In this document: positions 38,662 to 47,900 of the stretch, piece after piece
How the letters are laid out: each line of letters starts with the position of its first letter
Numbering within the stretch: the stretch's first letter is position 1
DNA from: Bradyrhizobium semiaridum
Lineage (GTDB): Bacteria > Pseudomonadota > Alphaproteobacteria > Rhizobiales > Xanthobacteraceae
DNA length: 64,000 bases
NCBI RefSeq assembly: GCF_020329505.1
Contig: NZ_JAGKJJ010000012.1
Coordinates: 1 to 64,000 of the forward strand
Reading direction: 5' to 3'
Position numbers and translations under genes: made by a program
Notes under the pieces: model-generated
What the model saw: the letters and a program-made list of their open reading frames with translations, nothing else
What the model was told of the DNA's origin: nothing
Databases searched by the model: none

Positions 38662-41199
38662 ATGTTCCGTGTCCTGACGTGCATTTCCGGTGAGCATGAC
38701 TGGCGGCTTGTTCTGCTCGCCGGATTGGTCTGCTTCGCCGCCAGCGTCGTGGCCATCAACATCTTCCACCGCGCCATCGCATCGCAGGCGCGGACGCGAC
38801 AGCTCTGGATCGCGATCGCGGGCGCCGCGATCGGCTACGGCATCTGGGCGACGCATTTCATCGCCATGCTCGCCTATGAGCCGGGGGTTCCGACCGGATA
38901 TGGCATCGCGCTGACCGCGGTCTCGCTCGCCGCGGCGATGGTGCTGACCTCGGGCGGCCTCGGTTTCGCCGTCACCGAGTCCGGCAGTCGCTGGCGCGCG
39001 CCGGTCGGCGGCGCGGTGATCGGAGCCGGCATCGCAAGCATGCATTATCTCGGCATGTGGGCGCTCGAAGTGCCGGGCCGCGTCGTCTGGTCGGTCGATC
39101 TCGTCATTGCCTCCATCGTGCTCGGCATGCTGTTCGGCTACGCCGCGCTGGCGATCGCGGTCCGCCATCAAGGCCGGCGGATGTCGCTGGCCGCGGCGCT
39201 GCTTCTGACGCTCGCGATCGTCTCGCACCACTTCACCGCGATGGGCGCGGTCGAGATCGTGCCGGATCCGCTGCGGGCCACCGACGCCCTGCAGCTCTCG
39301 CCCAATTTCCTCGCGGCCGCGATCGCCGGCGTGGCGCTGTCGGTGCTCGGGATGAGCCTGGTCGGCGTGATGGCGGATCGCCGTATGGCGCTGCGCACAA
39401 GCCGCTTCGAGGCGATCATCAGCCAGCTCTCGCTGGCGCGTCAGCAGGTCGAGGCGTCGCAGCACGAGCTCGAGCAGCAGAGGCTGCGGCTCGATACGGC
39501 GATCAACCACATGGGCGAGGGGCTCTGCATGTTCGATGCGGAGAAACGCCTCGTCGTGTGCAATGAGCGCTACGCCGGCATCTACAGCCTGCCGCCGGAG
39601 CTGCTGGTGCCGGGCACTGCGCACCGCGACATCATCCGCCACCGGATCGCGAACGGCATTCTGAAGGGCGACACCAGCGACAATGCGGCGACGCAGGTGC
39701 TCGCGACCTTGAACGCGCTGCCGGCCGATGCCAGCAGCAGCCGCATCGACGAGCTCGCCGACGGCCGGCAAATCTGCGTCACGCGCGAGCCGATGCCCGG
39801 CGGCGGCTGGGTCGCGACGCATCGCGACGTCACCGAGCAGCTGCGCTCCGAAGCCAAGATCACTCACATGGCGCAGCACGACGCGCTGACCGATCTGCCG
39901 AACCGGGTGCTGCTCAAGGAGCGGATGGAGCATGCGCTGTCGGTGATCCGGCGCGACGGCGCGAACCTTGCGGTGCTGATGCTCGATCTCGACCGCTTCA
40001 AGGAGATCAACGACACGCTCGGCCATCCGGCCGGCGACACGCTGCTGCAGGCGGTAGCGGAGCGGCTGCGCCGCTGCGTCAGCGAGACGACGCTGATCGC
40101 CCGGCTCGGCGGCGACGAGTTCGCCGTGATCGACTATGTCACCGATCCGGTCGCGGATGCCGGTCAGCTCGCCGAACAGATCAGGAAGGGGCTCAGCGAT
40201 CCGGTCGATCTCGGCCATCACCGCGTCACCACCACGACCAGTATCGGCATCGCGATCGCGCCGCGCGACGGCGCCGATTCGGATGAGATCCTGCGCAGCG
40301 CCGATCTCGCGCTCTATTCGGCCAAGAGCTGCGGCCGCGGCTCGTACCGCTTCTTCGAGCCGGAGCTCGACCGCCAGCTGCAGGCGCGGCGCAAGCTCGA
40401 GCGCGACATGCGCAGCGCGCTCGCCAATGGCGAGTTCGAGCTGCACTATCAGCCCTTCATCAACGTCGAGAGCGGGGAGACTTCCGGCTTCGAGGCGCTG
40501 CTGCGCTGGCACCATCCGCAGCGCGGCATGGTGTCGCCGGCGCAGTTCATTCCGCTGGCGGAGGAGACCGGCCTGATCGTGCCGCTCGGCGAATGGGTGC
40601 TGCTGACGGCCTGTGCCGAAGCGGCCAAATGGCCCGACGACGTCAAGATCGCGGTCAATCTGTCGCCCGCGCAGTTCAGGAGCCCGGAGCTGGTCCCGGT
40701 GGTGGTGCGCGCGCTGGCGAGCGCGGGCATCGCGCCGCACCGGCTCGAACTCGAGGTCACCGAGACGGCGATCATTCACGATAGCGAGGCGGTGTTCGCT
40801 GCGCTGAACCAGCTGCACGATCTCGGCGTCCGGATCGCGCTCGACGATTTCGGCACCGGCTATTCGTCACTCAGCTTCCTGCAGAAGTTTCCGTTCGACA
40901 AGGTCAAGATCGACCGCAGCTTCGTCTCCGAATTGTCCGGAACGACCGACGAGTCGCGCCGCATTGCGCGCGCGGTGGTCCGCTTTGCCGTCAGCCTCGG
41001 CAAGACCACGACGGCCGAAGGCGTCGAAACCCGGGAACAGTTCGAGATCCTGCGCGCCGACGCCTGCGCCGAGGTGCAGGGCTTCCACTTCAGCCCGGCG
41101 GTGCAGGGCGAGAAGGTCGCGCAGATGATCGGCGGGCGCACCCCGGCACCGAAGCACCGTCCGCTTGTTCGCCACGCACTTGCCGGTGCCGCGTGCTGA
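38662..41199 (+). CDS. MHYT-PAS-GGDEF-EAL c-di-GMP signalling protein
   Basis: 845 residues from ATG 38662. The N-terminal MHYT sensor has about seven membrane segments with the paired motifs (THFIAM, MHYLGM, HHFTAM) thought to hold copper and to sense O2, CO or NO. A short coiled coil (ARQQVEASQHELEQQRLRLD) leads into a PAS domain near residues 280-390. The GGDEF motif is at 483-487, and EALLRW at 611-616 starts the EAL domain, in which DDFGTGYSSLSFL is intact. Both cyclase and phosphodiesterase centres look usable, so the net activity cannot be predicted. It stands alone. Confidence 0.92.
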   Translation: MFRVLTCISGEHDWRLVLLAGLVCFAASVVAINIFHRAIASQARTRQLWIAIAGAAIGYGIWATHFIAMLAYEPGVPTGYGIALTAVSLAAAMVLTSGGLGFAVTESGSRWRAPVGGAVIGAGIASMHYLGMWALEVPGRVVWSVDLVIASIVLGMLFGYAALAIAVRHQGRRMSLAAALLLTLAIVSHHFTAMGAVEIVPDPLRATDALQLSPNFLAAAIAGVALSVLGMSLVGVMADRRMALRTSRFEAIISQLSLARQQVEASQHELEQQRLRLDTAINHMGEGLCMFDAEKRLVVCNERYAGIYSLPPELLVPGTAHRDIIRHRIANGILKGDTSDNAATQVLATLNALPADASSSRIDELADGRQICVTREPMPGGGWVATHRDVTEQLRSEAKITHMAQHDALTDLPNRVLLKERMEHALSVIRRDGANLAVLMLDLDRFKEINDTLGHPAGDTLLQAVAERLRRCVSETTLIARLGGDEFAVIDYVTDPVADAGQLAEQIRKGLSDPVDLGHHRVTTTTSIGIAIAPRDGADSDEILRSADLALYSAKSCGRGSYRFFEPELDRQLQARRKLERDMRSALANGEFELHYQPFINVESGETSGFEALLRWHHPQRGMVSPAQFIPLAEETGLIVPLGEWVLLTACAEAAKWPDDVKIAVNLSPAQFRSPELVPVVVRALASAGIAPHRLELEVTETAIIHDSEAVFAALNQLHDLGVRIALDDFGTGYSSLSFLQKFPFDKVKIDRSFVSELSGTTDESRRIARAVVRFAVSLGKTTTAEGVETREQFEILRADACAEVQGFHFSPAVQGEKVAQMIGGRTPAPKHRPLVRHALAGAAC

Positions 41200-41413
41200 C
41201 CGCGGAAAGGCCGATCGGACCATCTGAGGCGTAAGGCCGCGCCGTGCGGCCGAAAGCGAATTGCACACGAGCAGCAAAGCGTTTTTCGCGGCCGTTAGAA
41301 TCCCTCTAAGCGTGGCTTTCGCCCCGTCGCCTTGACTTGGCAACCACCTTCGTTTCCTTCACTCGTGTGCCTTGCGCGATGGCTTTCGCGCATGATCGTC
41401 AACGGAGGGGGAA

Positions 41414-41698
41414 ATGCGCGTGAAAGTCATTCGGAGTGTTGTGCTTGCAGTGTCGGTTCTGGGCTTCAGCGGATCGGCGGCGCTTGCCGACGGCTTCAAG
41501 AACTGCACCAAGCTCGACAAGGCCTCGTGGAAGCCGGCCAGCGAAGCCGAAGCCAAGGCCAAGGCGGCCGGCTACGAGGTTCGCCGCTCGAAGGTCGAGG
41601 GCTCCTGCTACGAGGTGTACGGCGTCAAGGAAGGCAAGCTCTACGAGCTGTTCTACAGCCCGGAAGATCTCAGCCTGAAGCACACGATCGCGAAGTGA
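41414..41698 (+). CDS. small secreted PepSY-like protein
   Basis: 94 residues. The ATG is preceded by GGAGGGGG. A signal peptide ends around SGSAALADG. The mature part of about 68 residues has two cysteines (NCTKLDKASW and GSCYEVYG), which may form a disulfide, and a PepSY-like pattern AKAAGYEVRRSKVEGSCYEV. It lies 25 bases upstream of a cytochrome b gene in the same direction, a common pairing in proteobacteria. The PepSY protein may serve the cytochrome or its metal or haem supply. Confidence 0.8.
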   Translation: MRVKVIRSVVLAVSVLGFSGSAALADGFKNCTKLDKASWKPASEAEAKAKAAGYEVRRSKVEGSCYEVYGVKEGKLYELFYSPEDLSLKHTIAK

Positions 41699-41723
41699 GC
41701 TGTCGTCGAGCGAACTGAGGCCG

Positions 41724-42314
41724 ATGGACGAGGCGTTGCCAGGAACGCGTGCTGCGACCGGACGAGACTCCGCGCAGCGCGCAGCGCCGCTGACAGTGCA
41801 GGTCTGGGATCTGCCGCTGCGGCTCTGGCACTGGCTGCTCGCCATCCTCGTGCTGGTGGCGTGGTTCACGCCCAACACCTACGACCGTGCTCACAGGCTC
41901 GTCGGCTATGCCGTGATCGGGCTGCTGGTGTTTCGGCTGGTGTGGGGCTTCGGCGGCTCGCGCTATTCACGCTTCAGGATGATCGGCGTCAGGCTGCGCG
42001 CCGCGCCGCGCTACATCTGGAATCTGCGCCGCGGCATCACCGGTCGCTATATCGGGCTCAATCCCGCCGGCACCGCGATGCTGGTGGCGCTGCTGCTCTC
42101 GCTCGCCGTCTCGGTGGTCACCGGCGCGATGTCGGTGACGACGACCTTTTTTGGCGTCTGGTGGGTCGAGGACACCCACGCTTATTCATCCGACGCGGTG
42201 ATGATCCTTGTCGTGGTGCATGTGCTCGGCGTCGTCGTGATGGGGCTCATGCAGCGGCAGAATCTCGTGCGCGCAATGCTCACCGGGCGCAAAGAGATTC
42301 GCCATCACTCCTAG
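41724..42314 (+). CDS. cytochrome b561 / Ni-Fe hydrogenase b-type family protein
   Basis: 196 residues with four membrane helices. Candidate haem histidines are in LRLWHWLLA, YDRAHRLVGY and VVVHVLG. After the second helix comes FRLVWGFGGSRYSRF, a family signature. It probably passes electrons between periplasmic donors and the quinone pool. The preceding PepSY-like gene is likely in the same transcript. The partner dehydrogenase is not in sight. Confidence 0.85.
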   Translation: MDEALPGTRAATGRDSAQRAAPLTVQVWDLPLRLWHWLLAILVLVAWFTPNTYDRAHRLVGYAVIGLLVFRLVWGFGGSRYSRFRMIGVRLRAAPRYIWNLRRGITGRYIGLNPAGTAMLVALLLSLAVSVVTGAMSVTTTFFGVWWVEDTHAYSSDAVMILVVVHVLGVVVMGLMQRQNLVRAMLTGRKEIRHHS

Positions 42315-42333
42315 GCCGGGGCAGCAGCGCAAC

Positions 42334-42462
42334 TTCACCTCTCCCTTTGGGAGAGGTCGGCGCGCAGCGCCGGGTGAGGGGTTACGGTCTCTCGTGGGTG
42401 CTGAGGTGCCTCACCCGATTTGCCGCGCAAATCGACCTCTCCGCGTCGGGGAGAGGTGGAAG
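42334..42462. repeat. palindromic intergenic repeat (family F)
   Basis: ACCTCTCCCTTTGGGAGAGG opens the repeat and GACCTCTCCGCGTCGGGGAG closes it, with GTGAGG/CCTCAC inner arms. It lies between convergent genes. A related element lies at 57208-57345. Confidence 0.6.
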
Positions 42463-42476
42463 AGGCGTGTCGGCGC

Positions 42477-43151
42477 CTACTGCACCGGCGGGTCGCCGCT
42501 GGTGCGCTTCTTGGCGAGGTCCATCTCGGTGATCGCGATCAGGATTTCGGCGCGGGTCTTGAGGTCGGGCGCTTCCAGCATCGCCTGCTTTTCCGCCGCG
42601 CCATAGGGCGACATCATCGCGAGCGCGTTGACCAGCGCCTCGTTCGGCGCGGCCTCGATGCCGTCCCAATCGACCTTCAGATTGTTGACCTTGAGAAAAT
42701 CGGCGAGCACTTCGAGCAGCGATTTGCGGTCAACCGCCTCTTCGCCCTTGCGCGCGGTGAAGTCGCCGCTGAACGAGAAGAAGTCGACCTTGCACTGGCG
42801 ATACGGCGTCGAGACCGTGAGCTCCTCGATCACCTTGAAGCGTGAGATGCCGGTCAGTTCGAGGATGTAGCGGCCGTCGCCGGATTCGGCGAGCTGGGTG
42901 ATGCGGCCGACGCAGCCGATGCGGAACAGCACCGGCGTTGCCGCCTTCGGCGAATGCGTCACGTCGGGCTGGATCATCCCGATCAGGCGGTGCCCGTCGC
43001 GCAGCGAATCGTCGACCATCGCGAGGTAGCGCGGCTCGAAGATGTTGAGCGGCATCTGGCCGCGCGGCAGCAGCAGCGCGCCCGGCAGCGGAAACACCGG
43101 GATCACTTCCGGAAGCTCGGCCGGCCCGCGGTATTCGGCATTGATCGGCAT
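42477..43151 (-). CDS. LON peptidase substrate-binding (LonSB) domain protein
   Basis: 224 residues, holding the N-terminal domain of Lon without ATPase or protease parts. Signatures are PVFPLPGALLLPRGQMPLNI and FEPRYLAMVDDSLRDGHRLI, then LELTGISRFKV. Such proteins are widespread but of unclear function; substrate binding or adaptor roles have been suggested. In other alphaproteobacteria it is adjacent to the thioredoxin-TPR gene, as here, and to a Trm112-like gene, which here lies 5 kb away. Confidence 0.9.
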   Translation of the reverse strand: MPINAEYRGPAELPEVIPVFPLPGALLLPRGQMPLNIFEPRYLAMVDDSLRDGHRLIGMIQPDVTHSPKAATPVLFRIGCVGRITQLAESGDGRYILELTGISRFKVIEELTVSTPYRQCKVDFFSFSGDFTARKGEEAVDRKSLLEVLADFLKVNNLKVDWDGIEAAPNEALVNALAMMSPYGAAEKQAMLEAPDLKTRAEILIAITEMDLAKKRTSGDPPVQ

Positions 43152-43184
43152 CTGCGGCCCCGCTGCTGTTACCGGCGTGGTCCA

Positions 43185-43232
43185 GGCATGATCCGGAAAA
43201 GTGCGAAGCGGCTTTCCGACGAGATCATGCCT
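43185..43232. repeat. short palindrome (family G)
   Basis: GGCATGATCCGGAAAAGTGC and a mirrored CGAGATCATGCC arm. It lies between the thioredoxin and LonSB genes. Confidence 0.65.
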
Positions 43233-43265
43233 GACCCATAGACTGAGGCGCGGCCCTGTCGCGCT

Positions 43266-44186
43266 TCAGGAGAAGAGGATCGTCGACAACCGCTTGCGCC
43301 CGTCGACGGTGGCCTCGTCGGTGCCGCCCCACGCCTCGAAGAACTGCACCAGCTGCTTGCGCGCGCCGTCGTCGTTCCACTTGCGATCGCGCTTGACGAT
43401 GGCGAGCAGTTGCTCGGTCGCCTCGGCGCGCTTGCCCATCGCATTCAGCGCCGTGGCGAGATCGAAGCGCGCCTGATGATCCAGCGGGTTTGCGGCGACT
43501 TTCTGTTCGAGCTCGGCAACCGGACCGACCGACTGCGCCTGCTCGGCGAGATCGATCGCCGCCTGCACCGCCGAGACCGCGGCGTCGCCACGCTTGGATT
43601 CGGGGACCATCGCCAGCGTCTGCTTGGCCTGCTCGATCGCGCCCTTCGTGACGTAGCACTTGGCAAGGCCGGCGAGCGCCGGGATGTTGGTGGCGTCGTG
43701 CGCCAGCACCTCAGCATAGATCTGTGCCGCCGCGGCGGCGTCGCCCTCGGCGAGCACGGTCTCGGCCTCCTTGACGATCTCGGCGAGATCAGGCTCGCCA
43801 GCGGCCGGCACGCCCTTGGTGATCTTCTCGATGAAGGCGTTGACCTGGCTCTCCGGCACCGCGCCCATGAAGCCGTCGGCCGGCTGGCCATTGACGAAGG
43901 CGATCACGGCCGGGATCGACTGGATGCCCATCTGGCCCGGGATCTGCGGGTGCTCGTCGATGTTCATCTTGACCAGCTTGACCCGGCCCTTGGCGTTGCG
44001 GACCGCCTTTTCCAGGATCGGCGTCAGCTGACGGCACGGACCGCACCAGGGCGCCCAGAAATCGATCATGACCGGCTGGCGGCGCGATTCCTCGATGACG
44101 TCCTTGACGAAGGTCTGGGTCGTCGTCTCCTTGATCAGATCGGGCGCTGCCTGGGGCGTGGGGCCGCCCTGCTCCATTATCGTCAC
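43266..44186 (-). CDS. thioredoxin-TPR chaperedoxin (YbbN/CnoX-like)
   Basis: 306 residues if started at GTG 44186, which has GAGGA at the right distance; ATG 44177 is the alternative. The thioredoxin domain (about 20-130) has the full active site WCGPC at 47-51, unlike E. coli CnoX, which lacks the CxxC pair. TPR-like helices follow to the end (ALAGLAKCYVTKGAIEQAKQ, FDLATALNAMGKRAEATEQL). CnoX protects proteins from oxidative aggregation and hands them to chaperonin. The adjacent LonSB gene is the usual partner. Confidence 0.9.
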   Translation of the reverse strand: MTIMEQGGPTPQAAPDLIKETTTQTFVKDVIEESRRQPVMIDFWAPWCGPCRQLTPILEKAVRNAKGRVKLVKMNIDEHPQIPGQMGIQSIPAVIAFVNGQPADGFMGAVPESQVNAFIEKITKGVPAAGEPDLAEIVKEAETVLAEGDAAAAAQIYAEVLAHDATNIPALAGLAKCYVTKGAIEQAKQTLAMVPESKRGDAAVSAVQAAIDLAEQAQSVGPVAELEQKVAANPLDHQARFDLATALNAMGKRAEATEQLLAIVKRDRKWNDDGARKQLVQFFEAWGGTDEATVDGRKRLSTILFS

Positions 44187-44571
44187 GTTGTCCTCGCCTG
44201 GTCTTGACGCATGAGGTCGGAAGATTCTAGGGGCGCGTTCTAGCACGCTCCGCCCGGCCGGTTCAGCCGTTCTGTCAGGCTAAATGGCGGTCAGCCTGCA
44301 AAATTCAATCGCTTCGGGTCCATCCCGTTCCGGGTGGATCGCGCGGTCGCGCGGCTCGAATCGCTCCGGGGTCCCAATGACGGTCTGAGGCCGGTTCCCG
44401 CGGTTCAGGCGAAGAAATTTTCAAATCAACTTGTTTGGGGCCGATTCGAGCATAATTTTTAAGCAATTCAGGCTATTTCGTCGGGTTCGGACCGTGCTCT
44501 TGTGTTGCATTCATGGTCCGCATTTGGCATAGGACTGCCGTTGCCGGCGAGTGATCGCCGCCATCTCGGAT

Positions 44572-44634
<63 letters not shown>

Positions 44635-44646
<12 letters not shown>

Positions 44647-44744
44647 GATTTCTCGCTGACCGAGCTGACAGTCTGATGAAGGCCCGCTCTCCGGAGGCGG
44701 GCTTTTTTATTTGCCAGTTGCAGCAGGCTTCGGCTCACCTGGCG
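44635..44744. repeat. left direct repeat (tRNA-Gly 3' end plus terminator; att site)
   Basis: TCGCCCGCTCCA and the next 100 bases, including the terminator, reappear at 49814-49943 with a one-base insertion, a roughly 20-base insertion and scattered changes. Such a pair is the mark of an element integrated at a tRNA gene. Confidence 0.85.
44682..44708 (+). terminator. intrinsic terminator after tRNA-Gly
   Basis: GCCCGC (44682-44687) pairs with GCGGGC (44697-44702) and is followed by TTTTTT. An identical hairpin stands at the right end of the island. Confidence 0.85.
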
Positions 44745-44913
44745 CTTTGATCAATCGGCGCGGCCGCGGCGCTATTGGCTTAAAATCAAGGATTTCGAAT
44801 TCTAGTACTGTCCTACACTACCATACGACCATACGCCGCATTCTTGCCACCGCGTGTATCGGCGCCGCACACTAAGATTCTATCGCTCCACGCGGCTTTG
44901 ATTCTTTGAAGAC

Positions 44914-47900
44914 ATGTTCGAAATCACGGGCGACCATATTGCTGAATTGAGTGACGAAGACCTGCGCAGCCTCATTGGCATGCTGTGCGAGGCCGAAATG
45001 CGCCGCCGTGACCTTCCCGTTTCCGTCGTAACGTGGGGCGGCAACCAGAACGCGAAAGACGCCGGACTTGATGTGCGCGTTTCGCTTCCTGCGACGACCC
45101 AGACCGACGGGTTTATCCCGAAGCCGTCATCGGGGTTCCAAGTCAAAAAGTCCGACATGCCTCGGAGCGCTATCCTCGACGAGATGAGGCCGAAGCCGAA
45201 GGGCGTGATAAGGCCGTCCATTGCTGCCTTGGCCGAGGAGTCTGGTGCATACATCATTGTGAGCGGCGATGGTTCAGCATCAGACTCCGCTCTGAAGGAT
45301 CGCCGTGAGGCGATGGCTGAAGCCATGCAGGGCGTTCCTCATGCGGATAAGCTTGTGTTGGAATTTCTGGACCGGGGGCGTGTCGCGACATGGGTTCGCG
45401 ATCATGCCGCCATCATTACTTGGGTCCGAAAGAAGATTGGCAAGGCTATTCCCGGTTGGCACCCTTACGGTACGTGGTCACACACGCCAGATGCAAAAAA
45501 TACCGATTATCTTGCCGATGACGCCGCAAGGATCAGGACAGGAACTCAAGACGAGGGCGACGGGCTTTCCGCGATTGAAGGCATCAACCGCATTCGGGAT
45601 GTACTCCGAACCCCGGGCAAGGTGGTGCGACTTGTCGGCTTGTCTGGTGTCGGTAAGACACGGTTCGTCGAAGCATTGTTCGATGGCAAGATCGGAGACA
45701 ACCCTCTCGACCCAGCGCTCGCAGCGTACGCCGATGTAGCTAATACGCCAGATCCGCCGCCTTCGGAGCTTGCGGCGAATTTGTTGGCCGAAAACCGGCG
45801 GATGATCCTCGTTATCGACAACTGCCCGCCCGATCTACACCGAAAGCTTTCCGAGATCGTCCGAGTCAGCGGCAGCAAGCTTAGCGTTATAACTGTTGAG
45901 TACGACATTCGCGAAGACCAACCGGAGGGAACCGACGTATTCTCATTAGAGGCGTCATCGACCGAGCTTATTGAAAAGCTGGTTGCCCGGCGCTTCCCGC
46001 AACTATCTCAGATCGATTGCAGTACGGTTGCTAAGTTCTCCGGCGGCAATGCGCGCATCGCAATTGCGCTTGCTGGCACCGTTGAGAAAGACGAGACGGT
46101 TGCAGGCCTGAGCGACGAGGACTTGTTTCGCCGCCTGTTTCACCAGCGTCATCAGCCTGATGAAACGCTGCTTCTTATCGGCCAAGCTTGTGCTCTGGTC
46201 TACTCTTTTCAGGGAGAAGACCTTGAAGGCGATAATGCCGAGTTGCCGATCTTAAGTGGTCTCATCGGTAAAACAGCCGATGAAATGTACAGGGGAGTCG
46301 ATGAACTCCGCAGCCGCGACCTGATGCAGCGACGGGGCGTGTGGCGAGCCGTATTGCCGCATGCCGTTGCCAATAGGCTTGCGGCTATGGCCCTTCGGAA
46401 AATTCCGCCGCAGAGGATCAACACGGCCATCATAAATGGTAAGTCCGAACGCTTGCTGCGTTCCTTTTCGCGGCGGCTTGGCTATTTAGACACAAGCGAA
46501 GAAGCTTGTACTATTGTTGCTGCATGGCTCGCTCCGGGTGGGCTCTTATTTGACGTGTTGGACCTCGACGAACTCGGTAAGGCAATCTTCCATAACGTTG
46601 CCCCTGTAATGCCGGAGCTAGTCCTCTCTGCTCTTGAACGCGAGATTGGGAAGGCGGACGCAGCAACGCTGGAGCGTTCCAAAAACTTTATCAGTTTGAT
46701 CCGCTTACTTGCGTTCGATCCGAAGCTTTTCGAACGTTCCACCGCGCTCCTCTTGCGCTTCCATGCGATTGGGACGGACTCACATGTCGATAAGGACGCG
46801 GGTAACGTCATCGTGTCTTTCGGGCACATCTATCTCTCCGGCACTCACGCCACTATTGAGCAACGGCTGGCTCTCATCGAAAGTCTTCTGCGCTCGCCTG
46901 ACGCTAAGCAGCAAGCGCTTGGCGTGGAATCGCTCGACGCGGTATTGCAGACAGACCACTTCTCATCGAGCTATCTTTTCGAATTTGGCGCGCGATCTCG
47001 TGACCATGGCTACTACCCCAGGAGCGATGCGGATATTACACATTGGTTCGGATCGGCACTGAAACTCGTTGAAACGATCGCTGCGTCCGATTTGCCCGTG
47101 GTCGATGGCGTGAAGAAATCTATTGCAGGAGAGTTTCGCGGGTTATGGGCCAATGCTCAGCTCGGCGACGAACTCGACAAGATGGCCCGCGCGTTTGCCG
47201 GCAATGGGTTTTGGAGAGATGGCTGGATCGCTACTCGGCAAGCGAGAGCTTACGACAGCAAGCGGCTTTCACCAGAATCATTAGCGAAACTGAAAGCCCT
47301 AGAAGAGTTCCTGCGTCCCAAAGACCTCGTCGCCAAGGTGCGGGGCATCGTCTTGGAGGCGAAGGGCGGAGGCCTCGGTTACGACGAGTTGGATGACGCA
47401 GAAGACCTTGACAAATACGACTACGACGCCGCGGAAAAGCGAACGGCCGTCGCGATTGAACGACTCGGTAAGGATTTGGCCGTCGCTACCGAGTCGCTTC
47501 AGGAAATTTTGCCGGAGCTGGTTAGCGGCAACGGTCACCGCCTTTTTCAGTTGGGGTCCGCACTTGCGTGGGGCGCCGACGAGCCGCGCCTGCTATGGGA
47601 AGCCCTTCTAACTCAATTAGCTGCGACCCAAGATGGCAACCCGACTGTCATGGGCGGGTTTCTGAGCGGACTGCAGGCACTGCAGCCTGATGACGTCGAC
47701 GCCATGCTCGATGACGCGCTGACCAATCCAGCCCTAGTGACTTGGTTTCCGTATTTGCAGGCGTCGGTGCACATTGATGATAGTGGGATCGCCCGCATTC
47801 ACCGCTCACTGGAGTTAGGACGGTCGCCGATTGAGCGATATTCTCACCTAGCTTGGGGCCGCGCGTCCGACCCAATTCCGGGTCCTGCATTCCGTGATCT

